Assembly: GCA_034003765.1 (NCBI GenBank)
Contig: JAVEXZ010000033.1
Coordinates: 1 to 8,008, forward strand
From: JAAZGD01 sp034003765
GTDB taxonomy: Bacteria; Bacillota; Clostridia; Peptostreptococcales; Anaerovoracaceae
DNA length: 8,008 nt
Direction: 5' to 3'
Below are positions 1 through 6,634 of the stretch, piece by piece. Positions within the stretch are counted from its first letter, which is position 1; each line of letters begins with the position of its first letter. Both the position numbers and the translations under genes were made by a program. The notes beneath the pieces were generated by a model that saw only the letters and a list, made by a program, of their open reading frames with translations, ran no database searches and was not told the origin of the DNA.

Positions 1-14
1 GGAGGCTTATAAGA

Positions 15-743
15 ATGGCGAAATTCATAATTAAAGAAGATTTTTGGAGCTTATTTCCCCATGCTGAGATAGGGGTTATATTGGCTACAGGAGTAGATAA
101 TCTTTTGGAGGGAAATGAAGAGTTTCTAAGTGAAATTCAAGATTTGTTGTCTAAAGCAAACATCGAAGCAAAGAAGTATCTGGTTGAAGATGTTTTCAGT
201 GAGAATATAGTTGTGGCACCATGGCGGGAAGCTTATCGTAAGTTCAAGACTAAAAAAGGGGTGCGTTGCTCGATTGAAGCTTTATTAAAGAGAGTGGAGA
301 AAGGCAATGAGGTTTCCACAATCAATCCTTTGGTTGATATATATAATGCTGTTTCATTAACTCATGGAATTCCCTGCGGAGGGGAAGACCTAGATCAATT
401 CGCTGGAGATTTAGTTCTTGGTTTTGCTAAAGGTGGAGAATCATTTTTGGCCTTGGGAGATGCTGAAGAAGACCCCGCTTTGCCTGGAGAAATAATATAT
501 CAAGATGACATAGGGGCAGTTTGCCGTTGTTGGAACTGGCGAGATGGGCAACGAACTATGCTTACTACTGATACCACTAGGGCCTTTCTTATTATTGAAA
601 GTGTGGACCCTAGGAGATCAAGGGAATATAGAGATGCAATGGACCAGCTAGCTGATTTAGTGAAGAGGTATTTGGCAAAGGATGTCAATTGCACCTATTT
701 AAGCACATCCAACCGAGAAATGGAAATAGAAATGGAAATATAA
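15..743 (+). CDS. B3/B4 domain protein (PheRS beta editing-domain-like)
   Basis: This 242-residue soluble protein resembles the free-standing B3/B4 family (COG3382), which is related to the domain of the phenylalanyl-tRNA synthetase beta subunit that clears mischarged Tyr-tRNA(Phe). Visible family-like segments are GVILATGVDN near residue 20, WREAYRKF near 70, the stretch INPLVDIYNAVSLTHGIPCGG around 103-123, and a glycine-rich core with LALGDAEEDPALPGEIIY near 145-162. The start is the ATG at 15, preceded by GGAGG at 1-5 with a 9-nt spacer. The final residues EMEIEMEI come from a 12-bp duplication; the ancestral protein probably ended in NREMEI. It is the first visible gene of a tight plus-strand cluster with mntP and sfsA. 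A role in editing or deacylating tRNA is inferred from the domain; free-standing members are poorly characterised. There is no signal peptide or membrane segment. Confidence 0.85.
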   Translation: MAKFIIKEDFWSLFPHAEIGVILATGVDNLLEGNEEFLSEIQDLLSKANIEAKKYLVEDVFSENIVVAPWREAYRKFKTKKGVRCSIEALLKRVEKGNEVSTINPLVDIYNAVSLTHGIPCGGEDLDQFAGDLVLGFAKGGESFLALGDAEEDPALPGEIIYQDDIGAVCRCWNWRDGQRTMLTTDTTRAFLIIESVDPRRSREYRDAMDQLADLVKRYLAKDVNCTYLSTSNREMEIEMEI

Positions 744-812
744 TATGACTCTTTTAGAATTATTCGTTCCGAGAAATGGAAATATAATATGACTCTTTTA
801 GAATTATTCATT
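713..812 (+). repeat. Imperfect tandem duplication across the mntP start
   Basis: Bases 728-765 recur exactly at 772-809, a 38-bp direct repeat offset by 44 bp. Similarity extends left: CCGAGAAATGGAAATA occurs at 713-728 and 769-784. The left copy has an extra 12-bp unit, GAAATGGAAATA, so that unit stands in tandem at 717-728 and 729-740. Each copy carries the junction TAATATG followed by the first seven codons of mntP. In the simplest ancestor, the upstream gene ended in TAA one base before the mntP ATG. The duplication kept the upstream stop in the left copy and the functional mntP start in the right copy. The near-perfect identity suggests a recent event or an assembly error. Confidence 0.95.
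745..792 (+). other. 15-codon mini-ORF made by the duplication (possible leader peptide)
   Basis: The left copy of the duplicated mntP start opens a frame reading MTLLELFVPRNGNII and stops at TGA 790-792. Because 44 is not a multiple of three, it is out of frame with the real mntP. Its stop overlaps the mntP ATG at 789 as ATGA, the classic geometry for coupled termination and reinitiation. It has the same weak upstream context (TGGA about 8 nt before the ATG) as mntP itself, so ribosomes would meet this start first. Whether it is translated is unknown; it may be a by-product of the duplication. Confidence 0.35.
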
Positions 813-1352
813 ATAGGTGTGGGATTATCTATGGATGCCTTGGCAGTTTCAATTTGCAAGGGACTTTCTATAGGTGGTTCCAAAATTAAGGGGGCCTTAA
901 TCATAGGTCTTTTCTTTGGTTTCTTTCAAGGAGCGATGCCAATTGTGGGTTGGGTCATGGGTAAACAGTTTGCCCATATTATTGCAGCGATTGACCATTG
1001 GATCGCTTTCCTTATCCTTGCCATTATTGGGGGAAGGATGATTTACAATTCTCTCAAGAGTGGGAGTTCTTGTGCATGTGGCCCGTTGAAATTACAAGAA
1101 TTATTATTGTTGGCCATAGCTACCAGCATAGATGCCTTGGCTATTGGGGTAACCTTTGCTTTTTTGGATGTACAAATTCTTGCTGCTGCCTTTATTATTG
1201 GGGGGATAACATTTGCATTATCCTTAGGGGGTGTTTTATTTGGAAGCCGATGTGGAAATGCTTTTGGCAGCAAAGCTGAAATGTTGGGCGGAGGGGTTCT
1301 AATCCTTATTGGCCTTAAAATATTGCTGGAGCAGACAGGAGTGTTTTTATAG
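789..1352 (+). CDS. mntP: Manganese efflux pump MntP (DUF204 family)
   Basis: MntP is an inner-membrane exporter that lowers cytoplasmic Mn2+. The 187-residue product has the family length and about six hydrophobic helices (near 4-26, 35-57, 66-88, 103-124, 129-152 and 165-182). The family's internal repeat is clear: GLSMDALAVS at 12-21 matches ATSIDALAIG at 111-120, with D16 and D115 as the paired membrane aspartates expected to bind the metal. The ATG at 789 begins the copy that reads through as the full protein; the identical ATG at 745 leads only to a short frame. The Shine-Dalgarno site is weak. The gene follows a B3/B4 protein and is followed 2 nt later by sfsA, suggesting an operon. 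Many mntP genes have a yybP-ykoY Mn riboswitch, but there is no room or sign of one here. Confidence 0.95.
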   Translation: MTLLELFIIGVGLSMDALAVSICKGLSIGGSKIKGALIIGLFFGFFQGAMPIVGWVMGKQFAHIIAAIDHWIAFLILAIIGGRMIYNSLKSGSSCACGPLKLQELLLLAIATSIDALAIGVTFAFLDVQILAAAFIIGGITFALSLGGVLFGSRCGNAFGSKAEMLGGGVLILIGLKILLEQTGVFL

Positions 1353-1354
1353 GC

Positions 1355-2071
1355 ATGAAATACAATCAAGTTGCTGAAGGAGTTTTTATTGAGAGGCCTA
1401 ATCGTTTCGTGGCTAAGGTTAGTATTAACGGAATCATTGAAAGTGTTCACGTTAAGAATACAGGGAGATGCCGGGAATTATTGATACCTGGAAGTCGGGT
1501 TTTTTTATCCAAGGCATCAAATCCCAACCGTAAAACAGCCTATGATTTAATTGCAGTATATAAAGAAGATGCTCTTGGAATAAAAGGTGGAGAGCCTATT
1601 TTGGTTAATATTGATAGTCAAGCTCCTAATAGAGTATTTGAAGAATATGTTGAGGCTGGGCATTTCCTCCCGAAAGTGTTAAAAATTAAGAGAGAAGCGA
1701 CCTATGGAGATTCCCGCCTAGACTTTTATATTGAAACAAGAGATAAAAGAATATATGTTGAGATAAAGGGAGCTACGCTTGAGGTGGAGGGAAAAACTCT
1801 GTTTCCTGATGCACCAACCCCTAGAGGCATTAAGCATATAAGGGAACTGATAAAGGCAGTAGAAGCAGGTTATGATGCATATATTGTTTTCGTCGTACAA
1901 ATGGCGGGGACCCATTCTTTTTCCCCAAACAGAAAAATGCATCCTCAGTTTGCAGATACTCTAAAATTGGCCCATGAAGCAGGGGTTTCAATTTTAGCCT
2001 TAGAGTGTAAGGTTACTCCAGATAGTCTCGCTATCAATCCAGAGACAAAAAGTATTCCCATAATCCTTTAA
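1355..2071 (+). CDS. sfsA: SfsA family DNA-binding/nuclease-fold protein
   Basis: The 238-residue product matches SfsA, named for stimulating maltose metabolism genes in E. coli. The family has an N-terminal OB-like nucleic-acid-binding region and a C-terminal PD-(D/E)xK nuclease-like fold. Visible marks are HVKNTGRCRELLIPG at 32-46, YGDSRLDFYIE at 117-127 and VEIKGATLE at 135-143. D123, E136 and K138 fit the D...ExK catalytic pattern. Near the C-terminus PNRKMHPQFADTL (191-203) is also typical of the family. Length is normal. The ATG at 1355 lies 2 nt after the mntP stop; the nearest GGAG (about 1338-1341) is rather far, so translation may be coupled to mntP. The cellular function in Firmicutes is unsettled. 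No terminator hairpin follows. Confidence 0.95.
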   Translation: MKYNQVAEGVFIERPNRFVAKVSINGIIESVHVKNTGRCRELLIPGSRVFLSKASNPNRKTAYDLIAVYKEDALGIKGGEPILVNIDSQAPNRVFEEYVEAGHFLPKVLKIKREATYGDSRLDFYIETRDKRIYVEIKGATLEVEGKTLFPDAPTPRGIKHIRELIKAVEAGYDAYIVFVVQMAGTHSFSPNRKMHPQFADTLKLAHEAGVSILALECKVTPDSLAINPETKSIPIIL

Positions 2072-2087
2072 GAAAGTCGTAAGAATA

Positions 2088-2115
2088 TTGAAGAGTCTTT
2101 GTTAATAATTATGTA
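2088..2115 (+). promoter_or_regulatory. Weak candidate promoter for the two-component genes
   Basis: The 72-nt gap between sfsA and the response regulator gene holds TTGAAG (2088-2093), a 16-nt spacer and TATGTA (2110-2115). This is a mediocre sigma-A-like match. An alternative pairing starts from TTGTTA at 2099-2104. The gap has no clear hairpin, so read-through from sfsA is equally possible. Confidence 0.3.
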
Positions 2116-2143
2116 GTATCCTTTTAGTTATAGGAGGGGATGA

Positions 2144-2833
2144 ATGAATATTTTGGTATGCGACGATGACCGAGAAATAGTAAATGCCATAGAGATCTAT
2201 CTGAAAAATGAAGGCTACAATGTGTTCAAGGCATATGATGGTCTTGAAGCTTTGGAAGTTTTGGAGGAAGAAGAAATCCACTTAATTCTTATGGATATAA
2301 TGATGCCAGGTCTTGATGGGCAAAGGGCTACCATGAAAATCCGAGAGGCTAAGAATATCCCTATTATAATGATTTCTGCCAAGGGGGAAGACTACGACAA
2401 GATTACTGGACTAAATTTAGGAGCTGATGATTATATTACAAAGCCCTTCAATCCATTAGAGTTAATAGCTCGAGTGAAAAGCCAGCTAAGGAGATATGTT
2501 GATCTTGGAAGCCTTGAAAAGAAAAAGGGGATATGCAAAACTGGGGGTCTAGTCATCGATGATGAACAAAAAATGGTAACCTTAGATGGGGACCAGGTGC
2601 CAGTAACTCCAATAGAGTATGGAATTCTCAAATTTTTAACAGAAAGTGCAGGTATGGTTTTTTCCATGGACCAAATATATGAAGCCGTATGGAAAGAGCC
2701 AGCATATAATGTTGAGAATACGGTAGCCGTTCACATTCGTCGCATAAGAGAAAAAATTGAAATTAATCCCAAAGATCCTAAATATTTGAAGGTGGTGTGG
2801 GGAATTGGATACAAAATTGAAAAAAGGCAGTAG
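2144..2833 (+). CDS. OmpR/PhoB-type response regulator (VanR-like)
   Basis: This 229-residue cytoplasmic transcription factor is the output half of a two-component system. The receiver domain (about 1-115) has the acidic pocket D7-D9, the phosphoacceptor D51 in LILMDIMMPGLDG, the switch residue S78 in MISAKGED and the invariant K100-P101. The winged-helix DNA-binding domain (about 134-227) shows VTPIEYGILKFL, the recognition-helix region NTVAVHIRRIREKI and the closing VVWGIGYKIEK. The start is ATG 2144, with AGGAGG at 2132-2137 and a 6-nt spacer. An ATG at 2140 is out of frame and gives only nine codons. The histidine kinase gene begins inside its 3' end, so the two are co-translated. Sequence style is closest to VanR-like regulators of clostridia, but no resistance genes are adjacent and the target is unknown. 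Confidence 0.97.
   Translation: MNILVCDDDREIVNAIEIYLKNEGYNVFKAYDGLEALEVLEEEEIHLILMDIMMPGLDGQRATMKIREAKNIPIIMISAKGEDYDKITGLNLGADDYITKPFNPLELIARVKSQLRRYVDLGSLEKKKGICKTGGLVIDDEQKMVTLDGDQVPVTPIEYGILKFLTESAGMVFSMDQIYEAVWKEPAYNVENTVAVHIRRIREKIEINPKDPKYLKVVWGIGYKIEKRQ
2789..2795 (+). promoter_or_regulatory. Shine-Dalgarno site supporting the TTG start of the kinase
   Basis: AAGGTGG differs from AAGGAGG at one base and lies 9 nt before the TTG at 2805, inside the response regulator coding sequence. A second purine run, GGGGA at 2799-2803, could serve the in-frame TTG at 2817 with a longer 13-nt spacing. Confidence 0.5.
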
Positions 2834-4451
2834 AGGTTTTTATGTTTTTATGGGTATTATTTGTGGGCTGGGATTCATAGCTTTTCTCACTGGTATTATG
2901 GGTTGGGATATAGTTATAAATGCAAGGGGTCATCTTTTTTCTTATGATCCTTTTGGACTAATGTTTTGGAATAGCTATTCAGGTAATTTAGGTTGGGTAC
3001 GGGGTGAGTTAATCGTTTTCGCATTATTTGTGGTAGTAGGAGGAATATTAGCCCTTGCATCTTTGATCTATCTCATTAAAAAAGCCCGTAATCATGAGGA
3101 AGATGGCGTAATCCAGATTAAAGGTATTGATAGATGGTATACGGAGGTTCAATTGGCGGTGCTAGGACTAGTCTTTGCATTTGCTGGAAGAGTATTCTTG
3201 GGGTCCACATTTTATCTCCTCAGGTTTATCAATAATGGATTTAGGATAGGCCCAGGTGAGGGTATGCGTAACTTCACTTATTCAATTCTAAATGGCCAAA
3301 TTTGGCAAGGTATATTAGGGATTCTTGTGGGACTTGCAGGAGCTTATATAGGGCTTGTTTTAATTCTATCTCTAGTCAAGAAAATTAAAGGCGGAACATT
3401 TTTCAAAGATTCCTGTATTGTTATATTTTTTAGCTATTTGTACAGAGTGTTTTTTGAAAGTGGAAGCACTATGAGAAAGGTTGTTCTCGGAGCTGTGATT
3501 ATCGTTTTATTATCCGCCACTGTATTTTTAGCTCCCGTGGTCCTGGCTGTGATTTTGGTATTTGCTCCTAGATTTGTGCGAAAAGTTGATGCTATAAAAG
3601 AAGGCTTAGATGAAGTTGCTAGTGGAAACTTGGCTTACAAAATTCCTGTTGATGAGAGTAAGAATGGTGAGTTAGAAGAAATAGCTAGAGGTATTAATCA
3701 GATTTCTCAAGGGTCCCATATGGCGGTACAGAACGAAATCAAGAATCAAAGGATGAAGACTGAACTAATATCTAACGTTTCTCACGATTTAAAAACTCCT
3801 TTGACATCTTTGGTTACCTATATTGACCTACTCAAGACCGAGGGGTTAACCGGCAAGAATGCCCCGGAATACCTAGATGTGTTAGAGAGTAAAACTAACA
3901 GATTATGTGTTCTTACTGACAACTTATTTGAGGCGGCTAAAGCGGCAAGCGGATCTATGCCTGTAAAGCTTGAAAAGGTTGAGTTAGTGTCATTGGTTAA
4001 TCAAAGCCTAGGGGAAATGAATCAACGGATACAAGACAGTGACCTGGAATTTATCTTAAACAACAAAGAGGAAAACTATTTTGTATGGGCAGATGGATCT
4101 TTAATGTGGAGAGTAATGGAAAACATTCTGGGGAATGCTTTGAAGTACGCAATGTCTAATACAAGGGTTTATCTTGATATAAAAGAAGGCAATGGAAAAG
4201 ATGGGCAGGACTCTGATATTATTCAACTGGAAATGAAGAATGTTTCCAAAGAATCTCTAAATATGGATCCTTCTGAATTAATGGAAAGATTTACTCAAGG
4301 GGATGAGTCCAGAAACTCTGAAGGAAGTGGTCTTGGCCTTAGTATTACCAAAGATCTAATGAAGCTTCAAAATGGGTGGTTTGAAATAAAGATAGATGGG
4401 GATTTATTTAAGTGTATAGTTGTTCTTAATAAGTACAATGAAGAAGCTTAG
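2805..4451 (+). CDS. Multi-spanning sensor histidine kinase (VanS-like)
   Basis: This 548-residue membrane kinase partners with the regulator encoded just upstream; the two frames overlap by 29 nt. The N-terminal half has hydrophobic segments near 11-34, 67-92, 114-131, 168-192 and 224-254, with one more possible at 203-218. A HAMP-like linker follows (about 255-305). The dimerisation/phosphoacceptor helix carries H327 in NVSHDLKTPLTS. The ATP-binding domain has an N box with N440 and N444 and a glycine loop, GSGLGLS, at 507-513. The usual DxGxG motif is replaced by NVSKESLN followed by ELMERFTQGDESRNSEG, a form familiar in VanS-like clostridial kinases, so it is probably active. The TTG at 2805 has the best ribosome site; TTG 2817 or ATG 2850 are alternatives. 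Lysines before the first helix favour an upstream start. The stimulus is unknown. Confidence 0.94.
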   Translation: MDTKLKKGSRGFYVFMGIICGLGFIAFLTGIMGWDIVINARGHLFSYDPFGLMFWNSYSGNLGWVRGELIVFALFVVVGGILALASLIYLIKKARNHEEDGVIQIKGIDRWYTEVQLAVLGLVFAFAGRVFLGSTFYLLRFINNGFRIGPGEGMRNFTYSILNGQIWQGILGILVGLAGAYIGLVLILSLVKKIKGGTFFKDSCIVIFFSYLYRVFFESGSTMRKVVLGAVIIVLLSATVFLAPVVLAVILVFAPRFVRKVDAIKEGLDEVASGNLAYKIPVDESKNGELEEIARGINQISQGSHMAVQNEIKNQRMKTELISNVSHDLKTPLTSLVTYIDLLKTEGLTGKNAPEYLDVLESKTNRLCVLTDNLFEAAKAASGSMPVKLEKVELVSLVNQSLGEMNQRIQDSDLEFILNNKEENYFVWADGSLMWRVMENILGNALKYAMSNTRVYLDIKEGNGKDGQDSDIIQLEMKNVSKESLNMDPSELMERFTQGDESRNSEGSGLGLSITKDLMKLQNGWFEIKIDGDLFKCIVVLNKYNEEA

Positions 4452-5185
4452 AATATCTCCGTAAGATTTTCCCAATAACGTACTGGCATGAAATTGCGTT
4501 GACATTTCTTGTTGGTACGTTCTTTAATTGCAATAGTATCGAAATATGTTCGCCATTGGCTGCGAACCAGGACCTCTTCTCGTGCCAAGGAAGGTAATTT
4601 CTCGTATTCAAAGGGTGCGATTACGGAGCGGCCTTGGTTATAGAGAAGGGCTTTGCTTCTCCTAGTATCATGTATCACAAAATTCTCATGGCGAAAACGG
4701 TCACAAAAATGGGTGGCTAAAAGTGCAACCACATCATGGTCTGGAGTAATTGGGGCATAAAGGATATCCTGTTCTAAAAGTGAAAAGCGAATAAGCCCTT
4801 TAAGGCGGTGTACCTCGTGACTGACTTTCTTTTCGATAGATTGTAAATCAAAAACCACTGGGTTACCGTGAAGGGAGCTGATTGTTGGACCTGTCTTGAA
4901 GCCGAGCTCTAAGTATTTTAATACCTTTATTTCCTTTTCTTGATCATTAGACAAGTACCCGTAGTATATTCTTCTTAAGTCATGGTAGGATATTTTCTTT
5001 TGAATAGCCCGATAGACCTTTTCGGCTTGTTCTTCATTTGTTTGCAAGATTTGGTATGGAACTGTAAGATTTACCTGATATAGATCCAAGGGATAGATTC
5101 CTTTAGCTTTTTCTTGGTGATAGTGTTTATATATAACGGTTAATAGACCCTCAAAGGACCCATCATAAAGATAATCTATCATCAT
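4448..5185 (-). CDS. TIGR03915/DUF4130-like protein, putative DNA repair partner of a radical SAM enzyme
   Basis: This 245-residue soluble protein resembles the family that accompanies TIGR03916 radical SAM proteins. In some other bacteria the domain is fused to a uracil-DNA-glycosylase-like domain, which is the main reason for assuming a DNA role. Visible family marks are YLYDGSFEGLL at 5-15, HEVHRLKGLIRF at 123-134, PITPDHDVVALLATHFCDRF at 145-164 and the C-terminal WRTYFDTIAIKER and CQRNFMPVRYW segments (about 211-238). The start is set at ATG 5185, where AGGAGG (complement of 5192-5197) gives a 6-nt spacer. An in-frame TTG at 5188 is too close to that site; ATG 5182 is also possible. The start overlaps the upstream stop as TGATG. 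Its TAA overlaps the convergent kinase stop by three of four bases at 4448-4451. The biochemical activity is unknown. Confidence 0.88.
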   Translation of the reverse strand: MMIDYLYDGSFEGLLTVIYKHYHQEKAKGIYPLDLYQVNLTVPYQILQTNEEQAEKVYRAIQKKISYHDLRRIYYGYLSNDQEKEIKVLKYLELGFKTGPTISSLHGNPVVFDLQSIEKKVSHEVHRLKGLIRFSLLEQDILYAPITPDHDVVALLATHFCDRFRHENFVIHDTRRSKALLYNQGRSVIAPFEYEKLPSLAREEVLVRSQWRTYFDTIAIKERTNKKCQRNFMPVRYWENLTEIF

Positions 5186-6609
5186 CAATTACCTCCTAAT
5201 TCCAAGAAACCTGTAGGACTTATAAGTGATACATGTTTGGGTTCAAAGAGAGATATTTGTGGATCTGGTTCTGGCTTTAATCGTGACTGTATAAGGTCAT
5301 CACGGAGTAAGCCTTTTGCGCTCCTTAGTTCTTCTGCTCGTATATGCTCAGGGATAACGTCTTTACCTCCATAATATTTGCCATTGCATGTTAGAAAAAA
5401 CTTAGCTCTCTTAATAACTACACCCATCTTTTTGAGGTCTTCATACTGTACCCGACAAACTCGTCTTTGCCTTAGTATTCGTAGGGCTGAAATTCTACCG
5501 ATGCCTGGAATTCTAAGGAGGTCATCTAGAGATGCCTTGTTTATTTCTATGGGAAAGATCTTGATATTCCTAAGAGCCCATATTATTTTTGGGTCAAGAT
5601 CAGGATCTAAATCAGGGTGACCATCGTTAAAGAGCTCGTCTGCTGTAAAACCGTAGAACCTAAGTAGCCAATCTGCTTGATACAGCCTATGCTCCCTAAG
5701 TAAAGGGGGTTTGCTTAAAAGTGAAGGTAAAAGAGGAGAGTCCACTAGGGGAATATAGGCACTAAAGTAGACTCTCTTCATCTGAAAGGTTTGGTATAGT
5801 TTTTCCGAGGTCAGGAGTATTTGTCGATCTGTTTCTCCCGAGGCACCAACCATCATTTGTGTTGTTTGGCCTGCTGGAGCAAACCGACCATTTGTTCTTA
5901 GGGCAGGTAGGCCATCGGAGTTAAAGGGGGTAATAGCTAGGTCTTGATCTTTGGAGCTTTGAGCCTTAGATCCTGGAGCCCTAGATCCTGGGGCCCTTAA
6001 AGACTTTTGATCAAGGATAGTGTCTGTAATTTGTCGCATTGGCCTAAAAATATCTTGAGGTTTTTTTTGTGGTGCTAAGAGTTGTAGACCCTGAGGTGAA
6101 GGGACTTCAATATTGATGCTTAATCTATCGGAGTAAAGGCCGATTTGATGCAGCAATTCTTGAGAAGTTCCAGGAATAACCTTGGTGTGAATATATCCAC
6201 CGAAACTATATTCTTGGCGAAGGATTTTCAGGCAGGTTAACACCCTTTCACTGGTGAAATCAGGAGACTCTTCAACTGCTGAACTTATGAAAAGCCCCTC
6301 GATGTAATTTCTTCTATAAAAGGACATCACTAAATCGGCCAGCTCTCTTGGCTCAAATGAGGTTCTCTCAATATCGGAAGTCCGTCGGTTCACGCAATAG
6401 GCACAATCAAAAACACATCTATTAGAAAAGAGTATTTTGAGTAGAGAAATACATCGGCCATCTTTGGACCAGCTGTGGCAAATGCCAGCATTGCTTGCGC
6501 TACCAAGTCCCCCCTGGTTGTTTCTTTGAGTTCCACTGCTAGAGCAGGACACATCATATTTTGCGCCTTCTGCCAAAAGGCGGAGTTTTTCCATTGTAGA
6601 TTCATTCAT
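5185..6609 (-). CDS. Putative DNA modification/repair radical SAM protein (TIGR03916-like)
   Basis: This 474-residue enzyme should bind a 4Fe-4S cluster through C65, C69 and C72 (CVFDCAYC), the CX3CX2C signature of radical SAM enzymes that cleave S-adenosylmethionine to a 5'-deoxyadenosyl radical. Family-like segments include ESPDFTSERVL (114-124), HTKVIPG (141-147), RLSINIEVPS (162-171) and RFAPAGQTTQMMVGA (242-256). A helix-hairpin-helix DNA-binding motif lies near 356-383 (LLRIPGIGRISALRILRQRR). These features fit a DNA-acting enzyme, but the reaction is unknown. The start is ATG 6609, with GGAGG 6 nt upstream; the longer frame to 6663 would place the promoter inside the gene. Residues about 201-240 contain a low-complexity insert (RAPGSRAPGSKAQSSKDQD) not expected in the family core. 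DLDPDLDP at 333-340 is another small duplication. Transcription is probably LexA controlled. Confidence 0.92.
   Translation of the reverse strand: MNESTMEKLRLLAEGAKYDVSCSSSGTQRNNQGGLGSASNAGICHSWSKDGRCISLLKILFSNRCVFDCAYCVNRRTSDIERTSFEPRELADLVMSFYRRNYIEGLFISSAVEESPDFTSERVLTCLKILRQEYSFGGYIHTKVIPGTSQELLHQIGLYSDRLSINIEVPSPQGLQLLAPQKKPQDIFRPMRQITDTILDQKSLRAPGSRAPGSKAQSSKDQDLAITPFNSDGLPALRTNGRFAPAGQTTQMMVGASGETDRQILLTSEKLYQTFQMKRVYFSAYIPLVDSPLLPSLLSKPPLLREHRLYQADWLLRFYGFTADELFNDGHPDLDPDLDPKIIWALRNIKIFPIEINKASLDDLLRIPGIGRISALRILRQRRVCRVQYEDLKKMGVVIKRAKFFLTCNGKYYGGKDVIPEHIRAEELRSAKGLLRDDLIQSRLKPEPDPQISLFEPKHVSLISPTGFLELGGN
5192..5197 (-). promoter_or_regulatory. Shine-Dalgarno site embedded in the end of the radical SAM gene
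   Basis: CCTCCT on the plus strand reads AGGAGG on the minus strand, 6 nt before ATG 5185. It lies within the last codons (LGGN) of the upstream gene, so translation of the second gene is both independently initiated and coupled through the TGATG overlap. Confidence 0.8.
5590..5613 (-). repeat. Diverged 12-bp tandem repeat encoding DLDPDLDP
   Basis: Two adjacent four-codon units on the minus strand both encode Asp-Leu-Asp-Pro with different synonymous codons (residues 333-340 of the radical SAM protein). Relatives usually have a single DLDP here. The codon divergence suggests an old duplication. Confidence 0.5.
5967..5996 (-). repeat. 15-bp tandem repeat inside the radical SAM gene
   Basis: On the plus strand TAGATCCTGGAGCCC (5967-5981) is followed directly by TAGATCCTGGGGCCC (5982-5996), one mismatch in 15. 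A more degenerate relative, GATCTTTGGAGCTT, lies just before it near 5946-5959. In the minus-strand frame the array encodes RAPGSRAPGS and related residues, a hydrophilic low-complexity insert between two conserved parts of the protein. The unit length of five codons keeps the frame open. Confidence 0.85.
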
Positions 6610-6615
6610 AATAGG

Positions 6616-6620
6616 CCTCC
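6616..6620 (-). promoter_or_regulatory. Shine-Dalgarno site fixing the radical SAM start
   Basis: CCTCC on the plus strand is GGAGG on the minus strand, 6 nt before ATG 6609. With transcription expected to begin near 6628, the leader would be only about 20 nt, excluding the in-frame ATG at 6663. Confidence 0.85.
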
Positions 6621-6634
6621 ATTTATATAATGAA

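Noticed and set aside
744..788. Manganese (yybP-ykoY) riboswitch upstream of mntP
   Set aside because: Only 45 nt separate the genes and they consist of the duplicated coding junction, with no riboswitch-like structure.
1043..1450. Open frame antisense to mntP and sfsA
   Set aside because: It is a shadow of two well-recognised genes, has no family resemblance and no ribosome-binding site. Other antisense frames over the window were dismissed for the same reason.
2072..2110. Terminator after sfsA
   Set aside because: AAGA/TCTT pairing near 2081-2100 is too short and lacks a GC stem followed by a T tract.
2144..4451. Glycopeptide-resistance (vanRS) locus
   Set aside because: Only the regulator and kinase resemble that subfamily. 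No vanH/A/X-type or D-Ala ligase genes are present in the window.
5186..5188. TTG at 5188 as start of the DUF4130 gene
   Set aside because: It is only 3 nt from the AGGAGG, while the in-frame ATG at 5185 has an ideal 6-nt spacer.
6061..6068. Run of eight T (A8 on the coding strand) as a frameshift or slippage site in the radical SAM gene
   Set aside because: The frame stays open on both sides and encodes a normal QKKP segment. No programmed-frameshift context was seen.
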